A stretch of DNA of 64,000 bases from JAJDXW01 sp965243335. Its GTDB lineage: Bacteria; Pseudomonadota; Gammaproteobacteria; HK1. The notes under the pieces are model-generated. The model had not been told where the DNA came from. It searched no databases and saw nothing but the letters and a program-made list of their open reading frames with translations. The translations under genes were made by a program, and so were the position numbers. Every line of letters starts with the position of its first letter. Position 1 is the stretch's first letter. Below are positions 34,130 through 43,789 of the stretch, piece by piece. The stretch is from the NCBI GenBank assembly GCA_965243335.1, contig OZ251545.1, forward strand, positions 248,001 through 312,000. Reading direction: 5' to 3'.

Positions 34130-34240
34130 TTGCAAAATCCCGGTTGGATGTGTTGCAAAGTCACGGTTGTATATGTTGCAAAATCACGGTTGAATTCGTT
34201 GCAAAGAGGCGGTTGAATACGTTGCGAAGACACGGTTGAC
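34130..34240. repeat. Five 23-bp direct repeats (iteron-like)
   Basis: Units begin at 34130, 34153, 34176, 34199 and 34222, exactly 23 bases apart, with consensus TTGCAAAATCACGGTTGAATNCG (last unit partial). The array ends about 64 bases before the DUF4143 ATPase start. It is AT-richer than the surroundings. Confidence 0.9.
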
Positions 34241-34303
34241 GGAACCTTCCCGCCTCCCGACCCCGTCCCGGTCGGGGCGTCCGAAGGGTCCGGGAGCGCC
34301 GAT

Positions 34304-35560
34304 TTGACCGCACGATACCGACCGCGCGTCGTCGACGACGAGCTGGCCGACCGGCTCGGCTCCGCCGGCGCGGTGCTGATCGAAGGCCCCCGAGCCTGCG
34401 GGAAGACGGCTACCGGCCAGCGCCGCGCGGCGAGCGAGATCCTGCTCGACCTGGACCCCGGCCTGCAGCACGCCGCGGAGCTGGAGCCGGGGCTCGTGCT
34501 TGAAGGCCCGGCGCCGCGCCTGCTCGACGAATGGCAGACCGCGCCGTCCCTCTGGAACCACGTGCGCCGTGCGGTGGACCTCGGGGGCGGGCCAGGCCGT
34601 TTCATCCTCACGGGCTCGGCCATACCTCCCGACGACACCACCCGCCACACCGGCGCGGGCCGCGTGTCCCGGCTCCGGATGCGCCCGATGTCGCTGTTCG
34701 AATCCGGGGAATCGAGCGGGGAGACGTCGCTCGGCGCCCTCCTGCGCTCGGAGCCGGTGAAGGCGGCGCGAAGCCGGACGACGCTCACGGAGCTGGTCGA
34801 CCTGGTCTGCCGGGGCGGCTGGCCCGGAATGATCGGCGCCGGGACGAACGACGCCCGCCGGTTTGCCCGCGACTACCTCGAGGAGGTCCGCCGCACCGAC
34901 GCCCTCGTGGACGGGGTCCGCCGTGATCCGGCGCTGGTGCGGCGCGTGCTGCAGTCGCTGGCGCGGAACACGGCCACCGAAGCGGCGCTGTCCGTCATCG
35001 CCGCCGACGCGGGGGGAAGCGCGGGTCCGGCGCACCCGGAGACCATTCGGAGCTACCTGGGCGCGCTGGAGCGGGTGTTCGTGGTCGAGGATCAGCCGGC
35101 CTGGTCCGCGCACCTTCGTTCCCGGTCCCGGCTGCGCAAGTCCCCCAAGCGGCACTTCGCCGATCCGTCGCTCGCGGTCGCCGCACTTCGTTCCGGCCCC
35201 GACCGGCTGCGGGCCGATCCCGGCTCGTTCGGGCTCCTGTTCGAGTCGCTGGCGGTGAGGGACCTGCGGGTCTATGCCCAGGCGCACGACGCCGAGGTGT
35301 ACCACTACCGGGACAACACCGGTCTTGAGGTGGACGCCGTGGTCGAGACGGCCGACGGCGCGTGGATGGCCGCCGAGGTCAAGCTCGGCGGCGTGGGGGC
35401 GATCGAGGAAGGGGCCGGAAACCTGCTCAAGCTCCGGGACCGGGTGGACCCGGCCCGGACCGGCCCTCCGGCGAGCCTTGCGGTGGTCACCGGGGTCGGC
35501 CACGGCTACACCCGGCCCGACGGGGTGGTGCTGGTCCCGCTCACCGCCCTCGGTCCGTGA
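34304..35560 (+). CDS. DUF4143-type P-loop ATPase
   Basis: 418 residues from a TTG start with GGGAG upstream. N-terminal AAA domain with Walker A EGPRACGKTATG (27-38), Walker B-like RLLDEWQT and sensor LTGSAIPPDD. The C-terminal DUF4143 module has DNTGLEVDAVVETADGAWMAAEVKLG, which resembles a PD-(D/E)xK nuclease core (D, then E-x-K). This is a widespread, often horizontally moved family without firm function. Iteron-like repeats stand immediately upstream, suggesting autoregulation or a repeat-guided mobility or phase process. No partner gene. Confidence 0.85.
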   Translation: MTARYRPRVVDDELADRLGSAGAVLIEGPRACGKTATGQRRAASEILLDLDPGLQHAAELEPGLVLEGPAPRLLDEWQTAPSLWNHVRRAVDLGGGPGRFILTGSAIPPDDTTRHTGAGRVSRLRMRPMSLFESGESSGETSLGALLRSEPVKAARSRTTLTELVDLVCRGGWPGMIGAGTNDARRFARDYLEEVRRTDALVDGVRRDPALVRRVLQSLARNTATEAALSVIAADAGGSAGPAHPETIRSYLGALERVFVVEDQPAWSAHLRSRSRLRKSPKRHFADPSLAVAALRSGPDRLRADPGSFGLLFESLAVRDLRVYAQAHDAEVYHYRDNTGLEVDAVVETADGAWMAAEVKLGGVGAIEEGAGNLLKLRDRVDPARTGPPASLAVVTGVGHGYTRPDGVVLVPLTALGP

Positions 35561-35856
35561 GGCCCGTACGCCGTCCGTGAGCTTTTGATGCTCGATGCGA
35601 GGGAGGGAGAGCAGGGGTGGGGATACCTTCTACCGGGACCAGCCTCTTTCCGCGGCTTCGGGCGGCTCGGAGCCGCCATCGACCCACCGCGGGGCTTTCG
35701 CGGGCACGTGGCCGGGATCGCCCCTGGGTACGCCGGCGTCCCGCCGGCCCGGGGGCGGAGCGCTCGGGAACGCGAATGCCGGCGAGACGCCGGCGTACCC
35801 AGGGGGGCGAGCGGCGTGCTTGGCGAAAAACCCCACCGCGCCCATGCCTCGGACGA
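35561..35856 (+). repeat. Dispersed repeat, GTACGCCGGCG variant
   Basis: Hairpin arms (CTGGGTACGCCGGCGTCCCG about 35725 and CGAGACGCCGGCGTACCCAG about 35783) and the right end GTGCTTGGCGAAAAACCCCA, then CCGCGCCCATGCCTCG, mark this as a family member. The left end is degenerate. It fills most of the gap between the DUF4143 and icmF genes. Confidence 0.65.
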
Positions 35857-35930
35857 CGCTCGAAATTGACGCGGGCGGGCGGGTTGCGTACCGTTCCGGG
35901 TTCACCCGAACGACATTGAATCCGACCGAC

Positions 35931-38900
35931 ATGGCCGAGCCCGCCCTTGCCTTTCCGACCGCCCGGGACACTTCCGCCCCCGCCGCGGACGCTCCCGCGT
36001 TCCCCCTTCGCTTCGTCACCGCCGCGAGCCTCTTCGACGGCCACGACGCGGCGATCAACGTCATGCGGCGGCTCCTCCAGGCGTCGGGAGCGGAGGTGGT
36101 CCACCTCGGCCACAACCGCGCCGTCGAGGAGGTGGTGACCGCCGCCGTCCACGAGGACGCGCACGGGATCGCGGTCAGCTCCTACCAGGGCGGGCACATC
36201 GAGTACTTCCGGTACATGCTGGACGTGCTCCGCGAGCGGGGGGCGGGGCGCGTGCGGGTCTTCGGCGGCGGCGGCGGGGTCATCGTGCCGGAGGAGGTGC
36301 GCGCGCTGCACGACTACGGGGTCACCCGCATCTACACCCCGGAGGACGGCCAGCGGATGGGCCTCCAGGGGATGATGGACGACGTGTTCGAGCGCGCGCG
36401 CGGGGCCCTCGACCCGCGGGCGCTCCGGGTGTCCTGGAGCGAGCTTCGCGCCGGCGGCTTCGGCGCGCTCGCCCGCGCCGTCACCTGCATCGAGCGCGGG
36501 CTCGTCGATCCGGCCGCGCTCGCCGACGCCGGCGGCCGGGCGAGCGATGGCCGGCCGGGCGGCGGCCGGGCGCGGGGCGACCGCCGGGCCGCGGCGCCGG
36601 TCCTCGGGATCACCGGAACCGGGGGCTCCGGCAAGTCGTCGGTGACCGACGAGCTCGTGCGCCGGGCGCGGCTCGCGTTCGGGGACCGCCTGCGCATCGC
36701 GATCCTCGCGGTGGACCCGACCCGGCGGCGGACCGGGGGCGCCCTCCTCGGGGACCGCATCCGCATGAACGCCATCGACTGCCCCGGCATCTACATGCGC
36801 TCGCTCGCGACCCGCTCCTCGGGGCAGGAGATCCCGGACGTGCTGCCCGACGTGCTCGCCGCCGTCCAGCTCGCGGGGTTCGACCTCGTCGTCGTCGAGA
36901 CCTCCGGCATCGGACAGGGGGATGCGGCCCTCGCGCCCCTCGTGGACGCGAGCCTGTACGTCATGACCCCGGAGTTCGGGGCGGCGAGCCAGCTCGAGAA
37001 GATCGACATGCTCGACTTCGCGGACGTCGTCGCCATCAACAAGTTCGACCGCAAGGGGGCGGCGGACGCGCTGCGGGACGTGCGCAAGCAGCTTGCCCGC
37101 AACCGGGGCCTCGCCCGCGCCGCGCCGGAGACCCTGCCGGTGTACGGGACCATCGCGTCCCGGTTCAACGACGACGGGGTGACCGCCCTCTTCCAGGGGG
37201 TCCTGGCCGCGCTCCGGGAAGGCGGGTTCGCCGGCGCGGTGGACGGCTGGGGGGAGAGCCGCCTGCCGGCGGCGGAGACCCGGGTCTCGACGCGGGCGGC
37301 CGCCATCGTGCCTCCTTCGCGGGCGCGCTACCTCGCGGAGGTCGCGGAGACGGTGCGGGCGCGGCGCGCGCGGGTCGAAGCCCAGGCGGCGCTTGCCCGC
37401 GAGCGCCAGCAGCTTCGCGAGGCAGCGCGGATGCTGGAGGCGGCCGCCGGCGGGGTCGGCGTCGCGGGCGGGTCCGGCGACGCTTTCGTGTCCGGCTCCG
37501 CGGCCGGCCCCGGCGCCGTTCCCGCTTCCGGCCCGGCTTCCGACTCCGGGCTGGCGCCGGCCGCCGGCTCCGGCGACGATGGCGGGAAGCCGTCCCTCGC
37601 GGCCCTCGCGGCCGAGCGCGAGTCGGCCCTCGACCCCGAGGCGCGCGGCCTCCTCGACGGCTGGCCGGCCCTCCGCGAGGCGTACTCGGGCGACGAGTAC
37701 GAGGCCCCCGCCGGAGGGCGGCGGACGGTCCGCGCCCGGCTCACCCACACCACCCTCTCCGGGAGCCGGCTCCCCAGGGTCTCGCTGCCCCGCTACCGGG
37801 ACGAGGGCGACCTCCTCTCCTGGCTCATGCGCGAGAACGTGCCCGGGCGCTTCCCGTTCACGGCCGGGGTGTTCCCGTTCAAGCGCGAGGAGGAGGACCC
37901 GCTTCGCATGTTCGCGGGCGAGGGGGACGCCGCCCGCACCAACGAGCGCTTCCACTACCTCTCGCAGCACTCCGCGGCGAAGCGGCTCTCCACCGCGTTC
38001 GACTCGGTGACCCTCTACGGGTTCGACCCCGACCGCCGCCCCGACGTCTACGGGAAGGTCGGGAACTCGGGGGTCTCGATCGCGACCCTCGACGACATGA
38101 AGACGCTCTACCGCGGGTTCGACCTCTGCGACCCGGCGACCTCCGTGTCGATGACCATCAACGGCCCCGCCCCCACCCTCCTCGCGATGTTCCTGAACAC
38201 CGCGATCGACCAGCAGGCCGCCGCCTTCGAGGCGGAGCACGGCCGCGCGCCCGGCGCGGAGGCGGCGGCGGCGCTTCGCGCGTCCGCGCTCGAACGGGTG
38301 CGGGGGACGGTGCAGGCGGACATCCTCAAGGAGGACCAGGGGCAGAACACCTGCATCTTCTCGACCGAGTTCAGCCTCAAGGTCATGGGCGACGTCCAGG
38401 AGTACTTCACCCGGCATCGGGTGCGGAACTTCTACTCGGTGTCGATCTCGGGCTACCACATCGCGGAGGCCGGGGCGAACCCCATCAGCCAGCTCGCCTT
38501 CACCCTCGCCAACGGGTTCACCTACGTCGAGGCGTACCTCGCGCGGGGCATGGACGTCGACGACTTCGCCCCGAACTTCTCGTTCTTCTTCTCGAACGGC
38601 CTCTGCCCCGAGTACTCGGTGCTCGGGCGGGTCGCGCGGCGGATCTGGGCGGTCGCGATGCGCGAGAAGTACGGGGCGAACGAGCGGAGTCAGAAGCTCA
38701 AGTACCACATCCAGACCTCCGGGCGCTCCCTCCACGCCCAGGAGATCGAGTTCAACGACATCCGCACCACCCTCCAGGCCCTCATCGGGACCTATGACCA
38801 CTGCAACAGCCTCCACACGAACGCCTACGACGAGGCGATCACCACCCCGACCGAGGAGAGCGTGCGGCGGGCGGTCGCGATCCAGCTCGTCATCAACCGG

Positions 38901-39413
38901 GAATGGGGGCTCGCGAAGAGCGAGAACCCGAACCAGGGCTCGTTCGTCATCGAGGAGCTCACCGACCTCGTGGAGGAGGCGGTGCTGAAGGAGTTCGAGC
39001 GCCTGTCCGAGCGCTCCGGCGTGCTCGGGGCGATGGAGACCGGCTACCAGCGCGGGAAGATCCAGGACGAGTCCCTCCACTACGAGCAACTGAAGCACGA
39101 CGGGAGCCTCCCCATCGTGGGGGTCAACACCTTCCTCAAGCCGGAGGCCGCCGACGGCCGGGCTGCGGCGAAAACGACGATCCCCCTCGCGCGCTCGACG
39201 GAGGAGGAGAAGGAAGGGCAGATCGCGCGCCTCGAAGCCTTCCAGGCCCGGCACGCGGGCGAGGCGCCGGCCATGCTGGAGCGGCTGCGGCAGGCGGTCA
39301 TCCGCGACGAGAACGTGTTCGAGGTGCTGATGGACGCGGTGCGGTGCTGCTCCCTCGGGCAGATCACCGACGCGCTCTTCGAGGTCGGCGGACGCTACCG
39401 GCGGAACATGTAG
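35931..39413 (+). CDS. icmF: Fused acyl-CoA mutase IcmF (isobutyryl-CoA mutase with G-protein chaperone)
   Basis: 1160 residues if started at the ATG at 35931; the RBS is weak and an in-frame ATG exists at 35844 inside the repeat. Order of domains: B12-binding (about 25-165) with the lower-ligand His in LFDGHDAAINVM and GGGGGVIVPEE; MeaI/ArgK-type G-protein with GTGGSGKSS (about 227), VDPTRRRTGGALLGDRIRMN and NKFDRKGA; then after a low-complexity Gly/Ala/Pro linker the catalytic TIM barrel (from about 600: TAGVFPFKREEEDPLRMFAGEG, DQGQNTCIFSTEFSLKVMGDVQ). It interconverts isobutyryl-CoA/n-butyryl-CoA or related branched acyl-CoAs with adenosylcobalamin. Cobalamin genes cbiD and cobK lie 10 kb upstream. 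Confidence 0.93.
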   Translation: MAEPALAFPTARDTSAPAADAPAFPLRFVTAASLFDGHDAAINVMRRLLQASGAEVVHLGHNRAVEEVVTAAVHEDAHGIAVSSYQGGHIEYFRYMLDVLRERGAGRVRVFGGGGGVIVPEEVRALHDYGVTRIYTPEDGQRMGLQGMMDDVFERARGALDPRALRVSWSELRAGGFGALARAVTCIERGLVDPAALADAGGRASDGRPGGGRARGDRRAAAPVLGITGTGGSGKSSVTDELVRRARLAFGDRLRIAILAVDPTRRRTGGALLGDRIRMNAIDCPGIYMRSLATRSSGQEIPDVLPDVLAAVQLAGFDLVVVETSGIGQGDAALAPLVDASLYVMTPEFGAASQLEKIDMLDFADVVAINKFDRKGAADALRDVRKQLARNRGLARAAPETLPVYGTIASRFNDDGVTALFQGVLAALREGGFAGAVDGWGESRLPAAETRVSTRAAAIVPPSRARYLAEVAETVRARRARVEAQAALARERQQLREAARMLEAAAGGVGVAGGSGDAFVSGSAAGPGAVPASGPASDSGLAPAAGSGDDGGKPSLAALAAERESALDPEARGLLDGWPALREAYSGDEYEAPAGGRRTVRARLTHTTLSGSRLPRVSLPRYRDEGDLLSWLMRENVPGRFPFTAGVFPFKREEEDPLRMFAGEGDAARTNERFHYLSQHSAAKRLSTAFDSVTLYGFDPDRRPDVYGKVGNSGVSIATLDDMKTLYRGFDLCDPATSVSMTINGPAPTLLAMFLNTAIDQQAAAFEAEHGRAPGAEAAAALRASALERVRGTVQADILKEDQGQNTCIFSTEFSLKVMGDVQEYFTRHRVRNFYSVSISGYHIAEAGANPISQLAFTLANGFTYVEAYLARGMDVDDFAPNFSFFFSNGLCPEYSVLGRVARRIWAVAMREKYGANERSQKLKYHIQTSGRSLHAQEIEFNDIRTTLQALIGTYDHCNSLHTNAYDEAITTPTEESVRRAVAIQLVINREWGLAKSENPNQGSFVIEELTDLVEEAVLKEFERLSERSGVLGAMETGYQRGKIQDESLHYEQLKHDGSLPIVGVNTFLKPEAADGRAAAKTTIPLARSTEEEKEGQIARLEAFQARHAGEAPAMLERLRQAVIRDENVFEVLMDAVRCCSLGQITDALFEVGGRYRRNM

Positions 39414-40482
39414 TGTGCCTCGTCTTCGTGGCGTGGCGGGCCCACCCCCGCTACCGGCTCGTCGTCGCCGCCAACCGTGACGAATACCACGCGCGCCCGA
39501 CCGCGCCGGCTGCGCCGTGGGAGGCGGAGCCAGGGCCGGAGCTGGAATCGGGGCCGGGTCCGATGGGTCCGGCAGGGCCGGCGGATGGAGGGCCGCGCCC
39601 GGCGCGCTCCCCGGCGCCGGGCGCGGGCGGCGCCGGGGGCGCCGGCGCGGCGTTGGCCCGGGAGGCGGGCGGGGAAGCGCACGGGGAGGCGGCGCCCACG
39701 AGGCCGGCGGACGCGGGGGCCGGGGCGGGGGAGGGGCGCATCCTCGCCGGCCGCGACCTCGCGGCGGGCGGCGCGTGGCTGGGGGTGACCGCCGACGGCC
39801 GGTTCGCCGCGCTCACGAACTACCGCGGCTCGGCGCCGCCCGGGCCGGACGCTCCCTCCCGCGGGCGCCTCGTGGCGGACTTCCTGCGGAGCGGCCTCGG
39901 CGCGCGCGGCTACGCGCACGAGGCGGCGCGGGAGGCCGAGCGCTACAGCGGCTTCCACCTGCTGCTCGCCGACCGGGACGCGTTCCTGTGCGTGACGAAC
40001 CGGGGCCGGGGCGGCGAGCGGGTGACGGAGCTGCCCGCCGGCTGCCACGGGCTCGCCAACGACCGCCTGAATGATCCCTGCCCAAGGGTGGCGGGCGGGC
40101 TCCCCGGGTTCCGCCGCCTCCTCCTCGGGCGCGAGCCCGAGTCGGGCGCTCTCTTCGCCCTGCTCGCCGACGACGAGCCCGCGGTGGAGGCGGACGTTCG
40201 CGGCTCGGGTCTCGAACGGCTCCGTTCGGCGCGGTTCATCCGCGGCCCGGAGTATGGAACCCGTTCGTCCACGGTCGCGCGCATCGCGGGGAACGGCGCG
40301 ATCGCCTTCGAGGAGCGGAGCTTCAACGCGCGCGCGAGGGAGACGGGCCGGGCGGCGTTCGAGCGCCCGGCGACGTCGCCGGCGGGGGCGGGCTTTGCGG
40401 CGGCCCGGCCCCCGACCCGGCCTTCTGCTCGGGGCAATTTCCGGGAAGCGGCGGCGGACTGACGGGCCGCCGCGGCCCGACG
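38798..40482 (+). repeat. Long direct repeat, copy A (icmF 3' end and NRDE gene)
   Basis: The DNA from CCACTGCAACAGCC in icmF to GGCCCGACG after the NRDE gene recurs at 44583-45890 in the same orientation. The offset is a constant 5785 bases through the icmF part, with only scattered substitutions. Copy B has indels in the NRDE linker and lacks about 365 bases (around 40016-40380). The intervening DNA carries the PIN/ATPase cassette. Confidence 0.93.
39413..40462 (+). CDS. NRDE (TANGO2-like) family protein
   Basis: 349 residues. The GTG start shares its G with the last base of the icmF TAG, so it is translationally coupled to icmF. Family motifs: the N-terminal CLVFVAWRAHPRYRLVVAANRDE (Cys after Met, Ntn-hydrolase-like, plus the name-giving NRDE), then AGRDLAAGGAWLGVTADGRFAALTNYR, PSRGRLVADFL and LSNDRL-like GLANDRLNDPCP. 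A Gly/Ala/Pro insert of about 55 residues (37-95) splits the first conserved block, and the C-terminal ~30 residues are also low complexity. The function of the family is unsettled (heme trafficking or amide hydrolysis proposed). Overlap with icmF suggests a link to acyl-CoA metabolism. Confidence 0.85.
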   Translation: MCLVFVAWRAHPRYRLVVAANRDEYHARPTAPAAPWEAEPGPELESGPGPMGPAGPADGGPRPARSPAPGAGGAGGAGAALAREAGGEAHGEAAPTRPADAGAGAGEGRILAGRDLAAGGAWLGVTADGRFAALTNYRGSAPPGPDAPSRGRLVADFLRSGLGARGYAHEAAREAERYSGFHLLLADRDAFLCVTNRGRGGERVTELPAGCHGLANDRLNDPCPRVAGGLPGFRRLLLGREPESGALFALLADDEPAVEADVRGSGLERLRSARFIRGPEYGTRSSTVARIAGNGAIAFEERSFNARARETGRAAFERPATSPAGAGFAAARPPTRPSARGNFREAAAD

Positions 40483-40565
40483 GCCGCTTCCTCCGTTCCG
40501 GCTGCGTCGGAGAGCGTCGCACGACCGATCTCCGGCCGGGCTCACCGGCGCAGCCGTCGCGACGG

Positions 40566-41678
40566 TCACCGAATGGTCTCCTCCGCGAGCAGGTGGAGCC
40601 TGTGCAAGAACTCCCGCTGCCTGACCCCCGTGTCACCGCGGCGCTCCGCCAGCGATTTCAATTCCCTGAAGCATTCCTCCATACGGGATTCTTTCAGGAC
40701 TTCCTCATCCCCAAGCGTCTCCCGCGGTAATTTTTCCCGCGCCCGCCGACGTGCGGTATCCAGGTAGAACCTGGTCAGCTTGATGGCTTCATCGACGTCC
40801 TGGAGGGGTTCCAGAATGATCCGATTCTGGAGACGACTCCGAAGAGCCGGCAGGGCGTGCGAATAGCGAAGCAACGCATCCGGGGTGATCGCGATCATCA
40901 GGAAGAACCGCTCGGGAAGCGCGTCCACGATCGCCCTCATAGCCGACAGGTAACGAGCCACCGCGGTCGGGCCGAGAACGCCGGCCTGCTTCTCCAGCTC
41001 GTCCAGCAGCAGAAATATCCCGTGCAGTGCGTCCGCCGCCACGCTGACCTGGACCAGATCCCGGAGCGCAACGGTCTTCGACTCGACGGTGTCGAGCCGA
41101 AACTGTACGCCAAGGGTCTGCCGGTGGGCCTTGAGCAGCCGGAGCCCCAACAGCCACTCCATCATCCGGCCCAAGGCATCGTTCAAGGCTTGACCGGAAG
41201 AATATTGGCGCAGATGATGAAGCGCGGTTTGCATGTCGTGGCCTCGCGCCTCCCCGATGGGCGCCGGATTCGATTTGAGTCTCTTGACGAGTCGGCGAAG
41301 ATGGTCGGTTCCCATCTCCTCGAACAGCCTGCGGGTGGTCCCCTCGAACGATGCTTCCGGATCGGCCAGGTACCGGATGACGTAATGAGCTTCCCGATCG
41401 TCCAGAGCCTCCCGGAGCTCGGACTCGAAATGGTTCAGAAAGTTCGTCTTCCCTACCCCCTGGGTGCCTTCCACGACCACGACCTGCGATCTCCCGTCGC
41501 GAAGGAAGGTGACGATGCGGTTTTCCGCGTCCTCGTCCGCCTTCGTCGCGTAGTGGGGGTTGGCGGAGGTCTGGTTGGCCGCGGGAAACGGGTTGGTCAG
41601 AACGCCGAACCTCGCGGCGAGACTTTCTCCGGCATCCTGGCGTTGTTCGGCCTCTCGAAGACGCTCGCGCAAGCTCAT
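40566..41678 (-). CDS. P-loop ATPase of three-gene PIN cassette
   Basis: 370 residues; ATG overlaps the stop of the PIN gene (ATGA). AAA/ORC-like NTPase: Walker A GTQGVGKT (71-78) in VVVVEGTQGVGKTNFL, Walker B FLLLDELEK (222-230), sensor-like MIAITPDALLR and an arginine-rich LRSRLQNRIILEPL. The N-terminal 30-48 segment (TNPFPAANQTSANPHY) precedes the ATPase as in NTPases that recognise partners or DNA. The C-terminal ~80 residues are helical. It resembles the ATPase subunits of multi-gene defence or DNA-transaction systems but no specific family is recognised. Lower GC than flanking genes. Confidence 0.75.
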   Translation of the reverse strand: MSLRERLREAEQRQDAGESLAARFGVLTNPFPAANQTSANPHYATKADEDAENRIVTFLRDGRSQVVVVEGTQGVGKTNFLNHFESELREALDDREAHYVIRYLADPEASFEGTTRRLFEEMGTDHLRRLVKRLKSNPAPIGEARGHDMQTALHHLRQYSSGQALNDALGRMMEWLLGLRLLKAHRQTLGVQFRLDTVESKTVALRDLVQVSVAADALHGIFLLLDELEKQAGVLGPTAVARYLSAMRAIVDALPERFFLMIAITPDALLRYSHALPALRSRLQNRIILEPLQDVDEAIKLTRFYLDTARRRAREKLPRETLGDEEVLKESRMEECFRELKSLAERRGDTGVRQREFLHRLHLLAEETIR

Positions 41679-43789
41679 GGTTTCGGACCCTCGATGCGCA
41701 GGCTCACGCTCGCCTTGCCGAGAATGAGGTAGTCGCCCCGATAGAGGTGTACCGGGATCACGACCGGCAATCCGGAGTCGGTGCGGAGTACGTGCACGAC
41801 ATGGTCGTCGAAGCGGGTCTGGGTGGTCGAGCCCTCGGTAGATCTTCGCAGGACGCCCTTGGCGCTCGCCTCGTCGAGGAGACGCCGGGCGTGCTCCGGG
41901 TGGATCCCGTCTTCGCGGATCAGCGACTCCAGCCAAGCGCCGACAGGGATCAGCCCGTCCCCTCGGTCCAATTCCGAGAACCGCTCCAGCGCAGCCCGCC
42001 CGAACGTTGCGACGTCGGGCGCCGCCGGCGTCGGATAGACTCCTTCGCCGCGGACCATCGCGCAAAGGAGCGTGATTTCCCCCAGGGTGCGGTAGGTCCC
42101 CGCCCCGCGGCCAAGGTCGGAGAGGTCCAGGACCATTCCGACCGCCGATCGCTCGACGCGAGCCGCGAAGGCGGAGAAGGAAGGCGCCGCCGCGAGCGCT
42201 TCCCGAAGCTCCCCGATGCGTTCGTTCCGCAACGCGGCGGAGACCGGTCCCGTCGCCGGCTCCGCCCGCCATAACCCGTCCGTGACGGACATCAGATGCG
42301 CGGACGAGAGGAAACGCCGGTATTCGTCTCCGCCGCGAGGGTGTCGGGTTCCGAGGAGCTCCATCACCCGGCGCTGGTCCATCTCCTGCTCGTCGTCCAG
42401 GACGCAGATGAGCTTCAGCAGACGACCGACGTCGAATCGTTGGAAGGCCAGGTTGCGAGCGCGCCGGCCCTCTTCGCCCGAGACTTTCGCCGTATCCGGC
42501 GAAGACCGTGGCTGGTCGGAACGGCCGGCGGGCGATTCGTCCTCCCGCGGCCCTACCGGGGCGGACGCCCCGGGTGTCCCGGAGGTGCGGGAGAGACTGT
42601 CCCGGGATTGACGGGAAGAACGGCTCGATGGCTCGACACCTGCGCCCGCCGCTTCGGACCTGCACCACAGCAGGTCGTCCACGGAGTGGTACGGCGACCA
42701 GGGCGGTCCCTCTCCCAGTGAGGAGACGATGAAGGAATGCCCGTTCTCGCCTTCGAGACGCGCGGAGCCGAAGGCGGTGGCGATCTCCCACAGCACCGCC
42801 GGGAGGGGGGTGCGCCGGATCTGCCCGGTGAACGGGTCGAAGGTCTGGCCGGTCAGCCTCCGGCCGAAGAAATCTTCGGCTTCCACCCGCCTGAAATGGA
42901 GCGGCGACATCCCCTCGGCCAGCGCCATGCGCGCCAGCCCCTGGTCGGCGGTCAGCAGCCGGACCCGGTGACCCGGACCGGACTCGGCCTGATGGCGCCG
43001 CGCCGCTTCCAGGATCAGGCGATCGACGTATGGCTTGAAGGGGACACCGAGGTCGAGATTCCTCAATTCACGGTCGCGTTCTGGTTTGAATGCGTCGCGC
43101 AAGGGATCGCCGAGCAGCCAGGTGCGTTCGATTTCGGTATCCGCCCGGATTTCCAGCCGCACGAGGGTCCGCTGCCCTCCCTGGCTCTTCAAATGTTCGA
43201 TGAGTTCACGGACGCGACGGCCTTCGTTGTCCCTGGAGGGATCTCTGCGAACCTTGAAGAAACGTTCTGCGGAGTTGACGATCTCCATCTGCACGATGGC
43301 CGGGACCTTGACCCTGGCCCTGGGAAGATGCTGCGCCACGAAGCCCAGTGCTCCCTGGATCACTCCCGAAGTGTCCGATACGACGGTCGTCGAGCGGCGA
43401 AACGGCATTTCTTCGAGAGATACGGGGTCGAAGATGGGATGGAGGAGGCCGGTGCGCACGCCAATGGACGCAATATCGGCCATCGCACGATCCACGTTGT
43501 CGTTCTCTTTCTCCAGACCCAGGCACTCGGACAGCCTTTTCCTGGATTCCTTCGCCTCCGGCAAGCGCCACTCGAACGCTCCATTGCGTACCAGAACGGC
43601 TTGGTCTTCGGTGGTCGGAGAATTCTCCGGAGGGTGGGCGGAGGCGAGCGAGACGTCGCCGAGCGGGAGCCATCCGTTCAGGAACGCGCGATCTTCCCGT
43701 GCCGCGAGGCGGCGCCGGCCTCCATCAGAGAAGATTTCGGCGACCTTCGGAGCCGCTTCCTCCGGTGACATGAGGGCGCCCTGATTCAT
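41675..43789 (-). CDS. PIN-domain nuclease with long C-terminal region
   Basis: 704 residues. The ATG at 43787-43789 overlaps the stop of the small upstream gene (ATGA), which fixes the start. Residues about 130-300 form a PIN-like domain with four acidic positions in order: D139 in VVSDTSGVI, E169 in VPAIVQMEIV, D256 in PYVDRLIL and D282 in LLTADQGLA, as expected of a metal-dependent RNase. The PIN region is preceded by ~130 residues of unknown type. The C-terminal half begins with a charged, disordered stretch (about 410-480) and continues in a helical domain I do not recognise. No VapB-like antitoxin is adjacent; the 152-residue gene product may control it. A target RNA or DNA is not inferable. 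Confidence 0.75.
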   Translation of the reverse strand: MNQGALMSPEEAAPKVAEIFSDGGRRRLAAREDRAFLNGWLPLGDVSLASAHPPENSPTTEDQAVLVRNGAFEWRLPEAKESRKRLSECLGLEKENDNVDRAMADIASIGVRTGLLHPIFDPVSLEEMPFRRSTTVVSDTSGVIQGALGFVAQHLPRARVKVPAIVQMEIVNSAERFFKVRRDPSRDNEGRRVRELIEHLKSQGGQRTLVRLEIRADTEIERTWLLGDPLRDAFKPERDRELRNLDLGVPFKPYVDRLILEAARRHQAESGPGHRVRLLTADQGLARMALAEGMSPLHFRRVEAEDFFGRRLTGQTFDPFTGQIRRTPLPAVLWEIATAFGSARLEGENGHSFIVSSLGEGPPWSPYHSVDDLLWCRSEAAGAGVEPSSRSSRQSRDSLSRTSGTPGASAPVGPREDESPAGRSDQPRSSPDTAKVSGEEGRRARNLAFQRFDVGRLLKLICVLDDEQEMDQRRVMELLGTRHPRGGDEYRRFLSSAHLMSVTDGLWRAEPATGPVSAALRNERIGELREALAAAPSFSAFAARVERSAVGMVLDLSDLGRGAGTYRTLGEITLLCAMVRGEGVYPTPAAPDVATFGRAALERFSELDRGDGLIPVGAWLESLIREDGIHPEHARRLLDEASAKGVLRRSTEGSTTQTRFDDHVVHVLRTDSGLPVVIPVHLYRGDYLILGKASVSLRIEGPKP

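Noticed and set aside
34130..34240. CRISPR array
   Set aside because: The repeats are contiguous 23-bp tandem units without unique spacers and no cas genes are present.
35541..39254. 1237-codon minus-strand ORF
   Set aside because: Antisense of icmF with His/Arg/Glu-rich composition; not a protein.
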